DNA from: Clostridia bacterium
GTDB taxonomy: Bacteria; Bacillota_A; Clostridia; Oscillospirales; CAG-272
Length of the DNA: 5,229 nt
Assembly (NCBI GenBank): GCA_017632155.1
Contig: JAGBRZ010000214.1
Span: 1-5,229, forward strand
Direction: 5' to 3'
The position numbers and the translations under genes are program-made. Under the pieces are notes generated by a model. It saw only the letters and a program-made list of their open reading frames with translations, was not told the origin of the DNA and did no database searches. Below, piece after piece: positions 4,656-5,229 of the stretch. Each line of letters opens with the position of its first letter. The first letter of the stretch is position 1.

Positions 4656-5229
4656 TGCTGCGCGGCATTGATGTCTCTACCCATCAGGGTACTATTGACT
4701 GGGATGAGGTCGCGGGCGCGGGCTTGTCCTTTGCAATCATCAAAGCGACACAAGGCAGATCGGAAGCGACAGCGGGACTTCGTAACTTCACGGACTCGAA
4801 GTTCAAGCGCAACATCGTCGAAGCGCGCCGCATCGGTCTGCGTGTCGGCGTATACCATTATCTGACCGCACAGACGGTCGGAGAAGCGATGGAGGAGGCG
4901 AAGTACTTCTTATCTGTCGTCGATCCGTACAAGCCGCTCATCGACCTGTGGGCGGTTGTGGACGTGGAATCCAAGTATCTGCCCAAGGACAAGACGCTGC
5001 TCACGCAGATTGTCAACACGTTCTGTTCGCGCGTGACCTCTGCCGGAATGCAGCCGATGGTCTACACCAATCCCGACTACCTCAAGCACCGACTCAACGA
5101 CATCTCATATTGGCCGCTGTGGTTGGCATTGTGGCGGAAGAAGACGAATGTTCCGACGGTTGCCGAACATCCTTCCATGAAGCTTTGGCAGTGGGGCGGC
5201 GAGGCGATTCCCGGTATCAGCGGAAACAC
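4652..5229 (+). CDS. GH25 lysozyme-type endolysin, 3' end outside window
   Basis: This is a peptidoglycan muramidase that cuts N-acetylmuramic acid-beta-1,4-N-acetylglucosamine bonds to release progeny phage. The 192 codons present cover nearly the whole glycoside hydrolase family 25 barrel. Motifs in order are RGIDVSTHQGTIDW (Asp7), FAIIKATQG (27-35), GLRVGVYHYL (62-71), AVVDVES (Asp104 and Glu106, the conserved acidic pair), PMVYTNPDYL (135-144), LWLALW (156-161) and KLWQWGG (177-183). The frame is open at the window edge just where the barrel ends; cell-wall-binding repeats may follow, but this cannot be seen. There is no signal peptide, so export depends on the holin. The ATG at 4652 follows GAAGGGAG (4635-4642) by nine bases and overlaps the holin stop; a second ATG at 4655 is possible but less well spaced. 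Confidence 0.96.
   Translation, partial: MMLRGIDVSTHQGTIDWDEVAGAGLSFAIIKATQGRSEATAGLRNFTDSKFKRNIVEARRIGLRVGVYHYLTAQTVGEAMEEAKYFLSVVDPYKPLIDLWAVVDVESKYLPKDKTLLTQIVNTFCSRVTSAGMQPMVYTNPDYLKHRLNDISYWPLWLALWRKKTNVPTVAEHPSMKLWQWGGEAIPGISGN

Overview
This window is the late-gene end of a tailed bacteriophage or prophage, coded entirely on the + strand. Strong GGAGG-type ribosome binding sites, an XkdX-family gene, an XhlA-like/holin/GH25 lysozyme cassette and an amber-split small tail gene of a kind seen in Firmicutes phages all point to a host in the Bacillota. The genus cannot be fixed from sequence alone. Base composition is mosaic. Hand counts on single 60-base rows give about 63% G+C in the terminase (rows at 1 and 601), about 37-40% in the middle of the fibre gene (rows at 2161 and 2281), 32% at 3541 and about 60% in the endolysin (row at 4681).

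Layout: (1) 1-840 is the 3' part of a terminase large subunit: the end of the ATPase half and the RNase H-like nuclease domain. (2) 833-3121 is a 762-residue modular tail fibre: an N-terminal connector, three 24-residue NGNWW repeats, a tail-collar-like segment, a propeller-like middle and a C-terminal lectin-like domain. (3) 3124-3745 is a cluster of four very small genes: an unknown 72-aa protein, XkdX, a 28-aa membrane peptide with a glycine zipper, and a 57-codon gene broken by an in-frame TAG. (4) 3758-4084 is a 108-aa protein of unknown function. (5) 4081 to the window end is the lysis cassette: an anchored coiled-coil protein, a holin and a GH25 endolysin cut by the window edge.

Nearly all genes overlap by 1-8 bases or lie within 25 bases of each other, usually with an ATGA start/stop overlap, so this reads as one translationally coupled late operon. 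The order fibre, small protein, XkdX, XhlA-like, holin, endolysin parallels the end of the Bacillus subtilis PBSX late operon. No promoter, factor-independent terminator, tRNA, CRISPR array, insertion sequence or attachment site could be supported, and there is no gene-free stretch longer than about 22 bases.

The most notable points are the direct junction of terminase to tail fibre with no portal, capsid or tail-tube genes between them; the in-frame amber codon that splits an otherwise intact small gene; and the domain mosaic of the fibre.
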